A DNA stretch of 31,658 bases from a virus, in the IMG/VR virus record IMGVR_UViG_3300030108_001725, positions 1-31,658 of that record; one strand, given 5' to 3'. A program made the position numbers and the translations under genes. Under the pieces are notes generated by a model that was not told the origin of the DNA, ran no database searches, and was given only the letters and a program-made list of their open reading frames with translations. Position 1 is the first letter of the stretch; each line of letters starts with the position of its first letter. Shown here piece after piece: positions 11,347 to 19,071 of the stretch.

Positions 11347-11989
11347 TTTTTTTCTCCTCAATTTCGTAAAAAAATTTATCAGTGTCTTCTGTTCTCCATT
11401 TACGAGTATCTTCAACATTCCATTCACTTGTCTGTACTTTCCAGTCAGGAATTTCGTCCTTAACTGTAAATGATGGGATGTCCCAAATTAATCTATTGTT
11501 TGGCTGTGCCGCATAGTTGCCGTCATCTAAGGCAAGTATATGTGCGCACTTATGTTCGTGCGGTATTTCAGAATGATCTGTATCTACTATATTACTCTCT
11601 GGATGTGCAAAGTCAACTGTGAAAAGGTATGCACCATAATACCATTTTTTATCTTTACCTATATATTTTCCTGATTGCCCATCTAAGATATCGTAAGAAG
11701 TAACAGCAGGATAATAACTAAAACAATTCCATAGCTGCAATTCATCAAGTCGACGCCCAGGTACTTCTTTTGGATTAAAACCTCTTTGTATAAACGCAGA
11801 GATAGGCAATCTATAAAAGATTGCACCATTTTCCATAATCGCATGAAAGAGTATAGGGCGCCCTGTAATTGATGTAAGGCCAAATACAATGCAGTCTTCA
11901 GTTTCGCCGTGATGCTTTTTAAGATCGTAAAGATATTCTCTTCTGATCTGTGCATAAGTCACAGGTATGTTTGCATTTAAATAGGCCAT
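11339..11989 (-). CDS. Conserved marine-phage protein (216 aa)
   Basis: The 216-aa protein begins MAYLNANIPVTYAQIRREYL and contains HGETEDCIVFGLTSI, SAFIQRG, LFTVDFAHPESN, HEHKCAHILALDDGNYAAQP and a Trp-rich end. The whole reads as a soluble alpha/beta protein with no signal or membrane segment. I recall close relatives in many marine podo- and siphoviruses, usually beside DNA polymerase, as here, with no established function. A replication-related or host-takeover role is inferred only from position. It overlaps the Cys-rich gene by 8 bp. Confidence 0.75.
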   Translation of the reverse strand: MAYLNANIPVTYAQIRREYLYDLKKHHGETEDCIVFGLTSITGRPILFHAIMENGAIFYRLPISAFIQRGFNPKEVPGRRLDELQLWNCFSYYPAVTSYDILDGQSGKYIGKDKKWYYGAYLFTVDFAHPESNIVDTDHSEIPHEHKCAHILALDDGNYAAQPNNRLIWDIPSFTVKDEIPDWKVQTSEWNVEDTRKWRTEDTDKFFYEIEEKKND

Positions 11990-11998
11990 GTGTCATAA

Positions 11999-12103
11999 TT
12001 ATTTAATTAAATTATATATTATAATTATTGCAACAACAGCTACTCCGATTTGTACTTTTCTATCAGATTTAACTTTTGCTACTATTTTGTTTATCATTTC
12101 CAT
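11999..12103 (-). CDS. Tiny membrane peptide (34 aa)
   Basis: Read from the minus strand. The 34-aa peptide has a basic N-terminal helix (MEMINKIVAKVKSDRK) and a membrane helix (VQIGVAVVAIIIIYNLI). GGAGG lies 6 bases before the ATG and overlaps the end of the polymerase gene, a strong start signal for so small a gene. Its stop lies 9 bp before the next ATG. Function unknown; it would sit in the inner membrane with a positive cytoplasmic end. Confidence 0.6.
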   Translation of the reverse strand: MEMINKIVAKVKSDRKVQIGVAVVAIIIIYNLIK

Positions 12104-12105
12104 AA

Positions 12106-14004
12106 CTAACCTCCTGGTTTATTATATATATCTCCCCAACTATTTCCAGATTCATAATCTACTTTATTAGGGATCTTTAACTTAACAGCATTTTCCATAA
12201 TCTCAATAATTTTTTTAGCTTGTTTATCTGATTCAACAGAAATATCTAATTCATCATGTATTTGTATGTGTGGCACAATACCTTCTCTATATAAATTTAA
12301 CATAGATTGTTTTGTCATGTCGGCTGCACTACCTTGTATTAATTTATTTAATGCTTTGTAAGTCATAGCTCTTCTTATATTTGCTTTTGTGGCTTTAGGA
12401 TATTTTTTAAAGTATGCTGCCTCTGCATCTGCTTTACTCATTGGTGCAACAAATTTACCGTTGTTCCATTCCGCTATTTCCCATTTATCAAACCTACATT
12501 TTCTACCACCAAATGTTTTTATGTATCCAAATGCAGCACCATCTCTTGATATTGCATCCATAAGATCTTTTACAAAAGGCACACTATCATGATATTTGTT
12601 AAATAATTTTACTGCTTCTTCTTTTGTAGACAAACCTAACTCTGCTTGTAGTTTAGCTTTACCCATACCATAAAATAATCCAAGGTTAATTGTTTTAGCT
12701 TGTGTTCTCGATATGTTAGCCATGTTTGCAACAGTTTGATGGAAGTCTACTGTATTGTTTTGAAACCTTTCTACAATTTCAACTACTTCTTCATCACCTT
12801 TAAATTTTGTAGCTGCATAGTGTACAACTAGTCTTGGTTCTTGCTGACTGTAATCAAAACATCCCCACTTGTGATTGTGTTCTGGTATAAATAATGATCT
12901 AATCATTGGCCCTAGCTGCTTGTTCCTCGCTGGAATTTGCTGAAGGTTAGGATTAGAATATGAAAATCTACCAGTTACCGTGCCCCCACTGTCCCCTCGA
13001 ATAGGATTAATATCCGCATGTATTCTACCTTTATACTGATACTTAATTATAGTATCTATAAATGTAGTATGTGCCTTGTTTATTTCTCTAGCTTTTGCTA
13101 TTCTCTGCACAACAGGATTTGTATGCTCTTGTAAAAAATTTTTAGTAAAGGAGGGAGCTTTTGTTTTTGCGGTTATTTCATAGTCTAATTTCAATTTATC
13201 GAAAACTTTGGCAATGCTTCTTGCTGCCCATATTTGAGGCTCTATTCCTGTTTCTTTTTTTACTTCTAGGAGTAACGTTTCTTCTTGTGATGCTAATTGT
13301 TTCTTTAATTTATGAGCAGCTTCAACGTCTACGCGTACTCCCTTAAATTTCATATCAATTAAACACGGAAACAATTGTGTTTCAAGATCAAATACTTTTG
13401 TAAGATCCTGTGCTTTAATTTCTTTAGATAATCTTTTAAACAAACTTAAAGTTAGCTCTGCATCTTTTTCTGCATAAGACCCCACATACATTGCAGGTAG
13501 TTTCCACATTTCAGCTTTAGCATCTATGCCTGCTTTATCTGCTGCAGCTCTTAGTGCTGTTTCATCTTTTACTTGATTAAGATAATCTAGAGATAAACTG
13601 TTTAATGAATACCAAAATCTATTTTCATCTATAAGTGATGCCATAACCATTGTATCAACAATATGGCCATTTATTTGCACTCCGTATGCTCTTAACCAAC
13701 ATACATCATACATTGCATTGTGAAATAACTTTACGTTTGGTAGTGCACATATTTCTTTTATCCATCGCATTACTACAGCCTCATCAAAAAAGTTTCCTTC
13801 TTTATGACCAAAAGAATAATAACCTGACCATCCTTCTACAGCTACAGCTATTCCTACGATTTCTCCTTCGCCAACTAATGCACCAGATCCTTTAGACTTT
13901 AGACCTGGATCTCTTGTTTCTAAATCTATTGCTATATATTTGTGCTCTTTAAGATCCGGAAAAGACTCTGGACTTATCCATTCCGTTTGAGCTTCAAACA
14001 TCAT
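12106..14004 (-). CDS. polA: Family A DNA polymerase with 3'-5' exonuclease
   Basis: This 632-aa replicative polymerase has a proofreading exonuclease domain: AIDLET (Asp27, Glu29), NAMYDVCWL (Asp100) and SYAEKDAEL (Tyr177-x3-Asp181). The polymerase domain follows: TGRFSYSNPNLQQIPAR (344-360), motif A FDYSQQEPR with Asp384, motif B RTQAKTINLGLFYG (Arg433, Lys437, Tyr445), NKLIQGSAAD, and motif C IHDELD (Asp584, Glu585). Leu441 sits at the position of E. coli Phe762. There is no 5'-3' exonuclease domain, as usual for phage enzymes. It follows the DUF3310 gene with a 4-bp overlap and shares the replication operon with primase and helicase. Confidence 0.96.
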   Translation of the reverse strand: MMFEAQTEWISPESFPDLKEHKYIAIDLETRDPGLKSKGSGALVGEGEIVGIAVAVEGWSGYYSFGHKEGNFFDEAVVMRWIKEICALPNVKLFHNAMYDVCWLRAYGVQINGHIVDTMVMASLIDENRFWYSLNSLSLDYLNQVKDETALRAAADKAGIDAKAEMWKLPAMYVGSYAEKDAELTLSLFKRLSKEIKAQDLTKVFDLETQLFPCLIDMKFKGVRVDVEAAHKLKKQLASQEETLLLEVKKETGIEPQIWAARSIAKVFDKLKLDYEITAKTKAPSFTKNFLQEHTNPVVQRIAKAREINKAHTTFIDTIIKYQYKGRIHADINPIRGDSGGTVTGRFSYSNPNLQQIPARNKQLGPMIRSLFIPEHNHKWGCFDYSQQEPRLVVHYAATKFKGDEEVVEIVERFQNNTVDFHQTVANMANISRTQAKTINLGLFYGMGKAKLQAELGLSTKEEAVKLFNKYHDSVPFVKDLMDAISRDGAAFGYIKTFGGRKCRFDKWEIAEWNNGKFVAPMSKADAEAAYFKKYPKATKANIRRAMTYKALNKLIQGSAADMTKQSMLNLYREGIVPHIQIHDELDISVESDKQAKKIIEIMENAVKLKIPNKVDYESGNSWGDIYNKPGG

Positions 14005-14255
14005 TTAGTTATTCCCCATGAATTTGTTTTTTCTTCTTTCGGTTTTTCTGGATAATCTCTATCGATTGCCATATCAATGTAATGTTTAGCTTTTAGTAAG
14101 TCTTCTTTCTGATTTTTCTGCTTGTGCCTGCACAAATATTTTATAGCGTTTCCTTCTGCAAAGGGCAAGTTGTTTTTGTTTATGAACTCTGATGGCTGTA
14201 TCACCATAGATCTATAGTGAGTTCCTCCTACTTGTTTTTTATATATGTCGCTCAT
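14001..14255 (-). CDS. DUF3310 protein (84 aa)
   Basis: The 84-aa protein matches DUF3310: KQVGGTHYRSMVIQPSEFI, then LPFAEGNAIKYLCRHKQKN and DLLKAKHYIDMAI. This small helical domain is widespread in phages, is sometimes labelled nucleotide kinase-like, and usually lies in replication modules, as here. Biochemical function is not established. The C-terminus (PEKPKEEKTNSWGITK) is a charged extension. It overlaps the helicase gene by 4 bp upstream and the polymerase by 4 bp downstream. Confidence 0.88.
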   Translation of the reverse strand: MSDIYKKQVGGTHYRSMVIQPSEFINKNNLPFAEGNAIKYLCRHKQKNQKEDLLKAKHYIDMAIDRDYPEKPKEEKTNSWGITK

Positions 14256-15790
14256 ACTATTGGTTCTCCTATTGTGTAATGATAATCTGATGATGGTTGC
14301 ATTATGTGTAAATTTTCTTTTGCTCTTGTTGTGCCCACATAAAATAATCTGTGTTCAGGATCTGGATCATCGTATGCTGCTCGATAAATAAATTCATCTT
14401 GTCCTTCAACACCATAGTCTGTAAATAAACATATGTTTTCACACTCTTTACCTTTTGAACCGTGTAAAGTAAGTAGTTGTATATTTGATTTATCCATTAA
14501 AGTATCTCCTCTTTCTAATAACGTTTGCATATATTCTTTTGTGTCTTCTGGAATATGTAATTGTTTCCAATCACCCTCTATTAATAAACCATGATCTTTT
14601 TTTAATTTTTGTAAATCTACACTCGTCTCTCGCTGCACGGTTCTTCCATCAGAATAACCTCTTGCTACATGTCCTTTCTTAACTACTAAATGTGCATAAA
14701 GTTTTTCAGCTTCTTCGGCAGAAACAGATGCTCCTTGATTTAATCTTGTCCAGATTCGATAGACTTCTAATATAGAGTTGGGTAAATGTTTATTTGTTTT
14801 ACCACTAAACCTCATACCTAAAGAATAAAAATGCTCTGAAATATTTAGTAATAATTTGTTCGTTCTAGCCAATATCATCCACTCACCTTTAGAAAAATCA
14901 ATCTCTTCTAGTATTTGATTATAGTGAACCATACCTTCTGCATCTCTTGGTACCCATTTTTTCTTTATTCTAACACCAAGTCTATCTAATATCTTAACAG
15001 CTTCTTTGTGTACAGTTCTTGGAACTCTTCGTGATATTTCTTGATCGTCTCTTTCTCCTTCTTGCAACATAAAGCAATTAGGATCTGCTCCTTGAAACCC
15101 ATAAATAGTTTGATCATCATCACCTGCTATGTAAGCTCTCTTGCAATTAGATTTTATATAATCAAAACACTTCCATTGATGTGGACTAAGGTCTTGGGCT
15201 TCATCGAGGAAGATGACATCGAGTGGAGGACATCTTTCTTCCTCGACAAACTTGTTGATCATATCATAGAATTCAATCATCTTCGATCCTTCTTTGTATA
15301 ATCTTAAATCTGTTTCTAATTGTATTGTAGTATCTACATCTACATCATAATGTTTCTGTAATTCAACAGTTGCACTTTCTATAGAAATTAATTTAGATCT
15401 CGCATATTGTATTATTTCTAAATGTTTGTTTTTATACATTGGATTACCCACCGCATCAGGTTTTGTTTCAAACGATATGTTTGTCCATTCTGGATACTCT
15501 TGTTTAAATCTATTCCATTTTTTATTTTTAAGTAAATAAATGTTTGTATCTATACCGCATTCGTCTTTACCCATTTTATGCATGGTAGATATATGTTTTA
15601 ATTTTTTGTCAGGGAATAATTCTGAGATTCTTTCTTCTGCTTCTTCTGCTGCAGCCTTACTAAACGTAATATATATTATTTTTTGTGGGTTAGTATTATA
15701 CTCATTTAATTCTTTTTTTAAATAGTGGTTTACTAGTCTGTATGTTTTACCTGTTCCAGGTGGTCCCATTATTTTTTTTACTATAGCCAT
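14252..15790 (-). CDS. UvrD/Rep-type superfamily I helicase
   Basis: The 512-aa protein carries SF1A helicase motifs in order: Walker A GPPGTGKT (9-16), motif Ia YITFSKAAAEEA, Walker B VIFLDEAQDLSP (192-203), motif III AGDDDQTIYGFQGAD (222-236), a C-terminal LLTLHGSKGKE, and motif VI FYVGTTRAKENLH. It is a 3'-5' DNA helicase expected to assist replication, recombination or repair. It is shorter than UvrD (about 720 aa), as for many phage versions. It overlaps the primase by 10 bp. It is the only candidate unwinding enzyme in this operon, since no DnaB or T7 gp4 helicase is visible. Confidence 0.93.
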   Translation of the reverse strand: MAIVKKIMGPPGTGKTYRLVNHYLKKELNEYNTNPQKIIYITFSKAAAEEAEERISELFPDKKLKHISTMHKMGKDECGIDTNIYLLKNKKWNRFKQEYPEWTNISFETKPDAVGNPMYKNKHLEIIQYARSKLISIESATVELQKHYDVDVDTTIQLETDLRLYKEGSKMIEFYDMINKFVEEERCPPLDVIFLDEAQDLSPHQWKCFDYIKSNCKRAYIAGDDDQTIYGFQGADPNCFMLQEGERDDQEISRRVPRTVHKEAVKILDRLGVRIKKKWVPRDAEGMVHYNQILEEIDFSKGEWMILARTNKLLLNISEHFYSLGMRFSGKTNKHLPNSILEVYRIWTRLNQGASVSAEEAEKLYAHLVVKKGHVARGYSDGRTVQRETSVDLQKLKKDHGLLIEGDWKQLHIPEDTKEYMQTLLERGDTLMDKSNIQLLTLHGSKGKECENICLFTDYGVEGQDEFIYRAAYDDPDPEHRLFYVGTTRAKENLHIMQPSSDYHYTIGEPIV

Positions 15791-17319
15791 GGTGATTTTT
15801 CTATTTTAGTTGTTCTTGGATTTGGTCTTTCTAATTTAATAGTAGGCATCTTTAATAATCTAATTGTTTTTGTGCCAACTTTAGGTGATGTTTCTTCTGC
15901 TTCAAATAAAGATTGTAATAGTCTTACTGTTTTTTGTTTAGGGTAAGTTCTTTCTGCCCACGATTTAGTTTTTAATAAATACTTCCAAAAATCTTTAAAT
16001 TTAAAATAAGTAAAACCATCGGTATCAGTAAAAGCAATACCCCTCATAACATCTTTTAATTCTTTACCTGGAGTTTTATTTATATAGTCTGCTAGTATTT
16101 CTTTTAGCTGCACATCTAGTTTAGATGATGCTGGCGCAGGAATAGTTTCTAAATTAGCAAATAATTTTATAAGTAGCCTTCGCCACATATGTTTTGGTAC
16201 AGGCATCATTGGTTTACCTATTTGATTCATACACGCCAAAGAAAACTTTTCTGGATCGTGCAGTGTTGCATCATCCACTTCAACACTTTCGCCATCAATA
16301 GATGCAAAGTATATTGGTGGATCAGAATCATACTTTCTAATCTCTGTAATCTCTGGTGTAGGAGCATTATCGCCTACGCCAAATTGTTGTAGTGCACACT
16401 TTTTAGCATCACAAAAACTATGTATAGGCTCATCCTTACATTTATAGTTATACTCTTTACTATCTAAAGAACCTATTAAAGTATTTATTTCTGTTGCATC
16501 TAACGGAGGAGTCATAAATTGTTTGTTGTAAGTAAACATATAACTTTGCCATTCTTCTTTATCTGGATATCTTTTCTTTAAATAAACTCCAACATTATAC
16601 ATGCAGTTGTTTCTTTGACCATCTGGCACACCATCACTTAACAATGTAATTAAACAAGGAGGCATTCCTTTGAAAAGATCTGTTTCTTCTTTTTTGTTTT
16701 CTATTTTTAAATTATTTAATTGCTCTCCTGTTAAAGCTATATCTTCATGTAGTTTAAAAAATTCATCTATCTTTAAAACATTACCATCTAAATTATATGC
16801 ATATCTAACTGTTCTTTCATTTGCATGATAAGGTAAGTTTAAAAAACTACCTGTATCTCCACGATCTACTCTTATATAATCTTGTTTAGGAAATATTTCT
16901 GCACCTGCAAACCCCATTGCAGATGCAATAAGTTTTAGTTTTACTCTCATTACTGTTGCAGGAACAAATTCTTTTGTAAATAAAAATGCGTGCGCTCCGC
17001 CCGACTTAGATCTACAAACAATTATAGGTATGTTTTTTTCTTTTAATTTTAATATAAATTTTTTATGATCAAATGGATAAGTGTCAATATCAATACATCC
17101 CCACTTACATTTGTTTTCTTTATTGATTGGTACAATACCTAATGCAGGATCTTTACCCTCTAGATGTTCTCTCCATAACTTTTTAGTTACAGGATTTGAT
17201 ATTGTAAATGATTTAGTTTTATGTTTACCTTTTTCACTGAATTGATCTGTCTTTACAGTTTGACCGTAGGCACTGTTTAAGCCTTCAAATATATTTATAA
17301 ATTTATCTAATTCAGTCAT
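15781..17319 (-). CDS. Archaeo-eukaryotic-type DNA primase (PrimPol-like)
   Basis: The 512-aa protein has an AEP primase core. CKWGCIDIDTYPFD carries the catalytic Asp77-x-Asp79, CRSKSGGAHAFLF the nucleotide-binding Ser/His (His110), and a third acidic region GAEIFPKQDYIRV follows. Downstream come a PriCT-like helical part (DGVPDGQRNNCMYNVGVYLK) and a cysteine cluster, YKCKDEPIHSFCDAKKCAL (Cys294, 303, 308), seen in TOTE-like and plasmid/phage primases. It would make primers, and perhaps extend DNA, for the family A polymerase. An upstream GTG adds two residues; I chose the ATG at 17319. A stem-loop lies just upstream. Confidence 0.87.
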   Translation of the reverse strand: MTELDKFINIFEGLNSAYGQTVKTDQFSEKGKHKTKSFTISNPVTKKLWREHLEGKDPALGIVPINKENKCKWGCIDIDTYPFDHKKFILKLKEKNIPIIVCRSKSGGAHAFLFTKEFVPATVMRVKLKLIASAMGFAGAEIFPKQDYIRVDRGDTGSFLNLPYHANERTVRYAYNLDGNVLKIDEFFKLHEDIALTGEQLNNLKIENKKEETDLFKGMPPCLITLLSDGVPDGQRNNCMYNVGVYLKKRYPDKEEWQSYMFTYNKQFMTPPLDATEINTLIGSLDSKEYNYKCKDEPIHSFCDAKKCALQQFGVGDNAPTPEITEIRKYDSDPPIYFASIDGESVEVDDATLHDPEKFSLACMNQIGKPMMPVPKHMWRRLLIKLFANLETIPAPASSKLDVQLKEILADYINKTPGKELKDVMRGIAFTDTDGFTYFKFKDFWKYLLKTKSWAERTYPKQKTVRLLQSLFEAEETSPKVGTKTIRLLKMPTIKLERPNPRTTKIEKSPWL

Positions 17320-17333
17320 TTCCACTCAGTAGC

Positions 17334-17365
17334 GTAGGCGGCTTTAGTCTCCCTTAGCCGCCTAC
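17334..17365. other. Strong GC-rich stem-loop between two operon genes
   Basis: The arms GTAGGCGGCT (17334-17343) and AGCCGCCTAC (17356-17365) pair perfectly around a 12-base loop. It is far more GC-rich than its surroundings and fills most of the 54-bp gap between the candidate ssDNA-binding gene and the primase. No T-run follows on either strand, so it is not a classical terminator. RNA processing, 3'-end stabilisation of the highly expressed upstream gene, partial attenuation or protein binding fit better. Confidence 0.75.
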
Positions 17366-17373
17366 TATTCACA

Positions 17374-18099
17374 CTATTTACCGGATAAACTAGTGTAAAA
17401 TTTCTTAGCACGTTCGTATAAAGCAGCGTCTTTAACTTGACCTTCTTTAACGACATTGTAACCGTACCATTGGTTACCTTTACCAGAATTTAAAACAGTT
17501 GTTAGTTTATAAGAGTGGCTAAATGATGGTGGTGTGTAAGAACCATTCTTTCCATCAAGTGAAATAGACATCATCATAGAATTCCATTTCCTGCTTATCT
17601 TACCTTGAGATGAACTCATGGATATTAAAGCTTGTTCAGCTCCTCCGTCATCTCCAACAACCAATACATAGTGTTGGCCAACAGTTAGAATATAATTACC
17701 ATTTTCTAATCTGTCTTTACCTCCACCATCTTTAGTTGTTGATTCTAGAATGTCAGACCCATCTGGAAAAAGGTTTTCTGGTCTACCAGAACCTGTTCCA
17801 AAGTCAGCCCATTCTTGGTACTCTAACTTATAATGACATGGAATAACCGATACCCCATTTGCTCCATCATACAGTTTTTTAGTAACTGTATTTAAAAGCA
17901 TACCAGGTTCTGCACCGTCAACGTAATTTTGGTTACGTTTCTGTGCTTCCCCAGAGCCATTCTGTAAAAGTTTTAAGATAGGTAAAGCCAAACTAGTTGT
18001 CTTTACATTCTCAAAACCTGACGCAGCATCATCTTCAAATAATATAGATGAAGGTAAGCCCGCCTCTTTCTTTATCGCTACTTGTTTCTCGTCACTCAT
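17374..18099 (-). CDS. Conserved replication-module protein, possible ssDNA-binding
   Basis: The 241-aa protein begins with a charged tail and then LPILKLLQNGSGEAQKRNQN, GAEPGMLLNTVTKKLYDG, a beta-rich middle and HSYKLTTVLNSGKGNQWYGY. I recall this family in marine and enteric phages next to primase and polymerase, where ssDNA-binding-like roles have been proposed; that is not shown here. It lacks the acidic C-terminal tail of classical SSB and gp2.5, ending FYTSLSGK. It lies 2 bp after the 183-aa gene and is followed by the stem-loop, which may set off its transcript as an abundant product. Confidence 0.6.
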   Translation of the reverse strand: MSDEKQVAIKKEAGLPSSILFEDDAASGFENVKTTSLALPILKLLQNGSGEAQKRNQNYVDGAEPGMLLNTVTKKLYDGANGVSVIPCHYKLEYQEWADFGTGSGRPENLFPDGSDILESTTKDGGGKDRLENGNYILTVGQHYVLVVGDDGGAEQALISMSSSQGKISRKWNSMMMSISLDGKNGSYTPPSFSHSYKLTTVLNSGKGNQWYGYNVVKEGQVKDAALYERAKKFYTSLSGK

Positions 18100-18101
18100 T
18101 T

Positions 18102-18653
18102 CTATCTCCTTGTTATTTTTGTACTGTTACCCGCGTAAGTTTTAAATAAGTCAGAGGGCATCTCACGTCCAGCTTCAAGACGCTCCCTGACTACTGCTTT
18201 AAGTGTCTGAGCATGAACCCCTATTTTCTGGACTGGTTCATATCCCTGACCTTTTGCAAGGTCTGCGTAAACGCTCGCCTTGTTGTCTTCGCCTCGACCA
18301 AAGGTAACGGTAATATCATTTTTAATAATATCACCTAAGTCGTTGTCTCGAAGCCATTGAAAAGCTTGTTCCTGATGTTCAGGTAAGATGGCAGCACTAT
18401 AGAATTTTTTTATTTCTACAGCCTCGCCGTCTTTAAGCTTTAATTTTGTAATATGCATTTTCTCCATCATCTCAGGTATTTCAAACTGAGATAATACTTT
18501 AGCTTGCTCTTTAAGTTTAGAGACGCTTTTTTCTGCATTTGCAATTTCGTCCTCTAAATTTTTTAATTCTATAACTTTACTAGACAAACTTTTAGCTGCG
18601 TCTGCCTGTGTTACAGATTGTACTCTATCTTTTTCATAGTCTATTTGACTCAT
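18102..18653 (-). CDS. Conserved phage protein with coiled coil (183 aa)
   Basis: The N-terminal 60 residues form a coiled coil (LKNLEDEIANAEKSVSKLKE). The rest is a compact domain ending with IGVHAQTLKAVVRERLEAG, MPSDLFKTYAGNSTKIT, a C-terminal pattern I recall from many T7-like and marine phages as a conserved protein of unknown function near replication genes. It overlaps the upstream gene by 20 bp or less, depending on its start, and precedes the candidate ssDNA-binding gene by 2 bp. GAG-rich sequence precedes the ATG. A scaffold or replication accessory role is possible. Confidence 0.65.
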   Translation of the reverse strand: MSQIDYEKDRVQSVTQADAAKSLSSKVIELKNLEDEIANAEKSVSKLKEQAKVLSQFEIPEMMEKMHITKLKLKDGEAVEIKKFYSAAILPEHQEQAFQWLRDNDLGDIIKNDITVTFGRGEDNKASVYADLAKGQGYEPVQKIGVHAQTLKAVVRERLEAGREMPSDLFKTYAGNSTKITRR

Positions 18654-19020
18654 CTATTTCACCTCTTTCATGTATGTTAAACTCAGTTGAGTAGTACATC
18701 TTTTCCTGCCTATCCCAAGTTAACGTTTTATACTTTCCATTGTTAATATCACACGCAACAGCAATTGCCAAACCTATAACTTTTGGATCTCCAGATAAAA
18801 GTAAATAATCTTCATCAGAAAAATCTTTTAACAAACGTCTAAGTTGATAAGTTATTGGTCCTGGACTTCTTACGATTTGTGTATCTTCTCTAAGAAGAAC
18901 TTTTATCTGACCAAACTTTTGTGCGCCAACAATATTATATTTTGGACGACCTATTTTTGTGCCAGGAACTTCTTGTAGCAGATAAACTATCGGCTCACTG
19001 TTTAATGTTTTTTCTTTCAT
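18634..19020 (-). CDS. First gene of the replication operon (128 aa), unknown
   Basis: The product starts MKEKTLNSEPIVYLLQEVPG and contains GRPKYNIVGAQKFGQIKVLL, SPGPITYQLRRLLKDFSDED, YLLLSGDPKVIGLAIAVA and a Trp/Tyr-rich end. I recall similar proteins at the start of early or replication operons in marine phages; no biochemical role is known to me. The ATG at 19020 is preferred to a TTG at 19029 because the TTG lies within the promoter element. The predicted transcript start (about 19021) falls at the ATG, so the mRNA may be leaderless. Confidence 0.7.
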   Translation of the reverse strand: MKEKTLNSEPIVYLLQEVPGTKIGRPKYNIVGAQKFGQIKVLLREDTQIVRSPGPITYQLRRLLKDFSDEDYLLLSGDPKVIGLAIAVACDINNGKYKTLTWDRQEKMYYSTEFNIHERGEIDESNRL

Positions 19021-19022
19021 GC

Positions 19023-19056
19023 TTGACAATATAATCTTTTACATTTATATTGTCAA
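19023..19056. promoter_or_regulatory. Perfect palindromic face-to-face promoter pair
   Basis: Twelve-base arms TTGACAATATAA (19023-19034) and TTATATTGTCAA (19045-19056) are perfect inverted repeats around a 10-base spacer. On each strand this gives TTGACA, a 17-bp spacer and TATATT: plus -35 at 19023-19028 and -10 at 19046-19051; minus -35 at 19056-19051 and -10 at 19033-19028. Predicted starts are about 19058 for the SNF2 gene and about 19021 for the replication operon. Polymerase cannot occupy both at once, so this is an either/or switch, and the palindrome could also be an operator for a dimeric regulator. Confidence 0.75.
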
Positions 19057-19071
19057 CTAGAAAGAAGAAAA

